DNA of 64,000 nucleotides. Origin: Fulvivirga maritima (lineage in GTDB: Bacteria > Bacteroidota > Bacteroidia > Cytophagales > Cyclobacteriaceae). The stretch covers positions 3,529,001 through 3,593,000 of the forward strand of contig NZ_CP089980.1 of assembly GCF_021389955.1 (NCBI RefSeq). The letters are read 5' to 3'. Positions 62,769 to 64,000 of the stretch are shown piece by piece. A program made the translations under genes and the position numbers. Position 1 is the first letter of the stretch. Each line of letters opens with the position of its first letter. The notes below the pieces were generated by a model, which saw only the letters and a program-made list of their open reading frames with translations, did not search any database and was not told where the DNA came from.

Positions 62769-64000
62769 ATGAATTCAGAGCCTATAACTACTATTCCTAA
62801 AGAACTGCCTCAAGACTCAGCACTGAGCTATAATTTCTTGAGGTCAGAAGGCATTAAGCATATACAGCGGCTTGCGGGCCACATCTGGACTGACCATAAT
62901 GCGCATGATCCGGGCATAACTATTTTAGAACAGCTTTGCTATGCCATTACAGATCTCAGCTATAGGATAGATCATGATATTAAAGACTTATTAGGCACAA
63001 ATGAGCAAAGTACTTATAAAGATCTGTATAGCCCGGCGACCATCCTTACTACTAAACCAGTAACTATTTTGGATATAAGAAAGGTAGTTATTGATGTGTC
63101 GGGGGTAAAAAATGCCTGGGTGGAAAAGGTGTCTCCTAAAATTGCTATTCCTGATTTTAATGAAATCACGGAGACAGCAGAAGGTGAGCAATCTGAAAGT
63201 GAAGTCGTTCTAAAAGGTTTATATCGTATTGTTTTTGAGAAAGAAGAATCTGCCGCTTCCTCCACTGTGCTAAATGATGTGAAGACGAGGTTACAGGCTT
63301 GCCGTGGTGCGTGCGAAGATTATCATGAGATCAGCTTGTTAAACACTCAATTTATTCAGCTTCATGGTACTATAGAAGTGGGACAGGTAGATGATATCAA
63401 TGAGTTTGCTGCCAATGTGCTACTTAGGGTGGCGCAATATATTTCACCAAAAATCACTTTTTATACACTTCAAGAGCTCTTGGCAGAAGGGAAGAGAATA
63501 GATCAGATCTTTGATGGACCTTCATTAAAACATGGCTTTATTAAAGATGAAGACCTATTAAATAGTAGCCGTAAGCAAGAATTACATACCTCAGCAGTTA
63601 TTAGAGAAATTATGGATGAAGCCCAGGTACAGGCAGTAAGTGTCATGTCTGTATCTACAGGCTCCGGTACGCCTGAAGAGTGGGTTTTACCGTTGGATCT
63701 GTCTAAAACCCCTAAGCTACAGGTAAAAAAGACGCTGGAGACGCTACAGTTTGTAAAACAAGGTTTACCTACTAATATAGATGCTGACCTTGTAGAAAAA
63801 CTTTATATAGCCAAGAGAGATGCAGAGCAAAACCAGAAATTACCAATCCATGCCCGAGATATAGTGCTTGCTGAGACTAAAGACCTTGAACTGGGCAACT
63901 ATTATCCTGTTCAAAATCAGTTTCCCGCCAATTATGGAGTAGGTAAATCTCCACTCCCTGAAGGATCAACTGAAAAGCGAAAGGCTCAGGCCAGTCAACT
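62769..64000 (+). CDS. Second large baseplate protein (Afp12-like), 3' end outside window
   Basis: I translated this frame from ATG 62769 to the window end without a stop: 410 codons so far. It opens MNSEPITTIPKELPQDSALS; HNAHDPGITILEQLCYAITD is the HDPG-x-T-x-L-E-L motif of baseplate J-type proteins. It lies 15 bp after the fibre gene. The position and the motif fit Afp12-like baseplate components; the C-terminal half is not visible. Confidence 0.82.
   Translation, partial: MNSEPITTIPKELPQDSALSYNFLRSEGIKHIQRLAGHIWTDHNAHDPGITILEQLCYAITDLSYRIDHDIKDLLGTNEQSTYKDLYSPATILTTKPVTILDIRKVVIDVSGVKNAWVEKVSPKIAIPDFNEITETAEGEQSESEVVLKGLYRIVFEKEESAASSTVLNDVKTRLQACRGACEDYHEISLLNTQFIQLHGTIEVGQVDDINEFAANVLLRVAQYISPKITFYTLQELLAEGKRIDQIFDGPSLKHGFIKDEDLLNSSRKQELHTSAVIREIMDEAQVQAVSVMSVSTGSGTPEEWVLPLDLSKTPKLQVKKTLETLQFVKQGLPTNIDADLVEKLYIAKRDAEQNQKLPIHARDIVLAETKDLELGNYYPVQNQFPANYGVGKSPLPEGSTEKRKAQASQ

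Noticed and set aside
49377-64000. Prophage or R-type tailocin
   Set aside because: DUF4255, DUF5908 and the LysM adaptor are eCIS hallmarks; no capsid, portal, terminase or lysis gene is in view.

Overview
The window looks like a chromosome segment of an AT-rich marine or soil Bacteroidota (Cytophagales-like). The basis is AT-rich codon use, starts without strong Shine-Dalgarno sites, a TAnnTTTG-type promoter element, IS1380, IS4 (DUF4372) and IS3 elements, and a DUF4255/DUF5908-type extracellular contractile injection system (eCIS). No tRNA, rRNA or CRISPR array was seen. Species cannot be named from this.

Region 1 (1-43547, all + strand, gaps mostly 8-65 bp) is one large hybrid NRPS/PKS operon, open at its left end. 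Gene order: A-T; KS-AT(malonyl-type)-T-C-A-T; C-A-T-C; an SCP2-like/JmjC oxygenase; asparagine synthase; A-T-C; a secreted serine hydrolase; a flavin monooxygenase; (half C)-A-T; a giant C-A-T-C-A-T-C-A-T-C-A-T-TE; a serine peptidase-membrane-ABC exporter fusion; a SyrP/TauD-like hydroxylase; an Asp/Glu racemase; and a type II thioesterase. Pocket codes read by eye suggest Gly, Asp/Asn, a Ser-like residue, Lys/Orn-like residues and Leu, and two modules that share one unassigned code. Several tailoring genes point to a modified Asp/Asn residue. The peptidase-ABC fusion resembles ClbP/ZmaM-type prodrug activation coupled to export. The last three C domains are almost identical DNA copies.

Six NRPS/PKS-region genes and one eCIS gene are each split by a one-base shift, mostly in homopolymers. 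All are restored by changing a single base, so I annotate each as one gene.

Region 2 (about 43.6-48.5 kb) is an insertion-sequence graveyard. An IS3-family element abuts a truncated IS4-family element, and an IS1380-family element follows. Gene fragments on either side appear to be the remains of one secreted protein gene; removing the IS1380 element rejoins two of the fragments in frame.

Region 3 (49377-64000, + strand) is an eCIS (Afp/PVC/MAC-like) structural operon open at the right end: DUF4255 terminator, an unknown protein, sheath, three tube paralogues, DUF5908 protein, LysM tube-baseplate adaptor, VgrG-like spike, a small conserved protein, gp25, PAAR-like tip, a split baseplate J protein, a collar-type fibre, and a second large baseplate protein cut by the window edge. 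The AAA+ ATPase, tape measure and toxin cargo expected of such loci are not in view.
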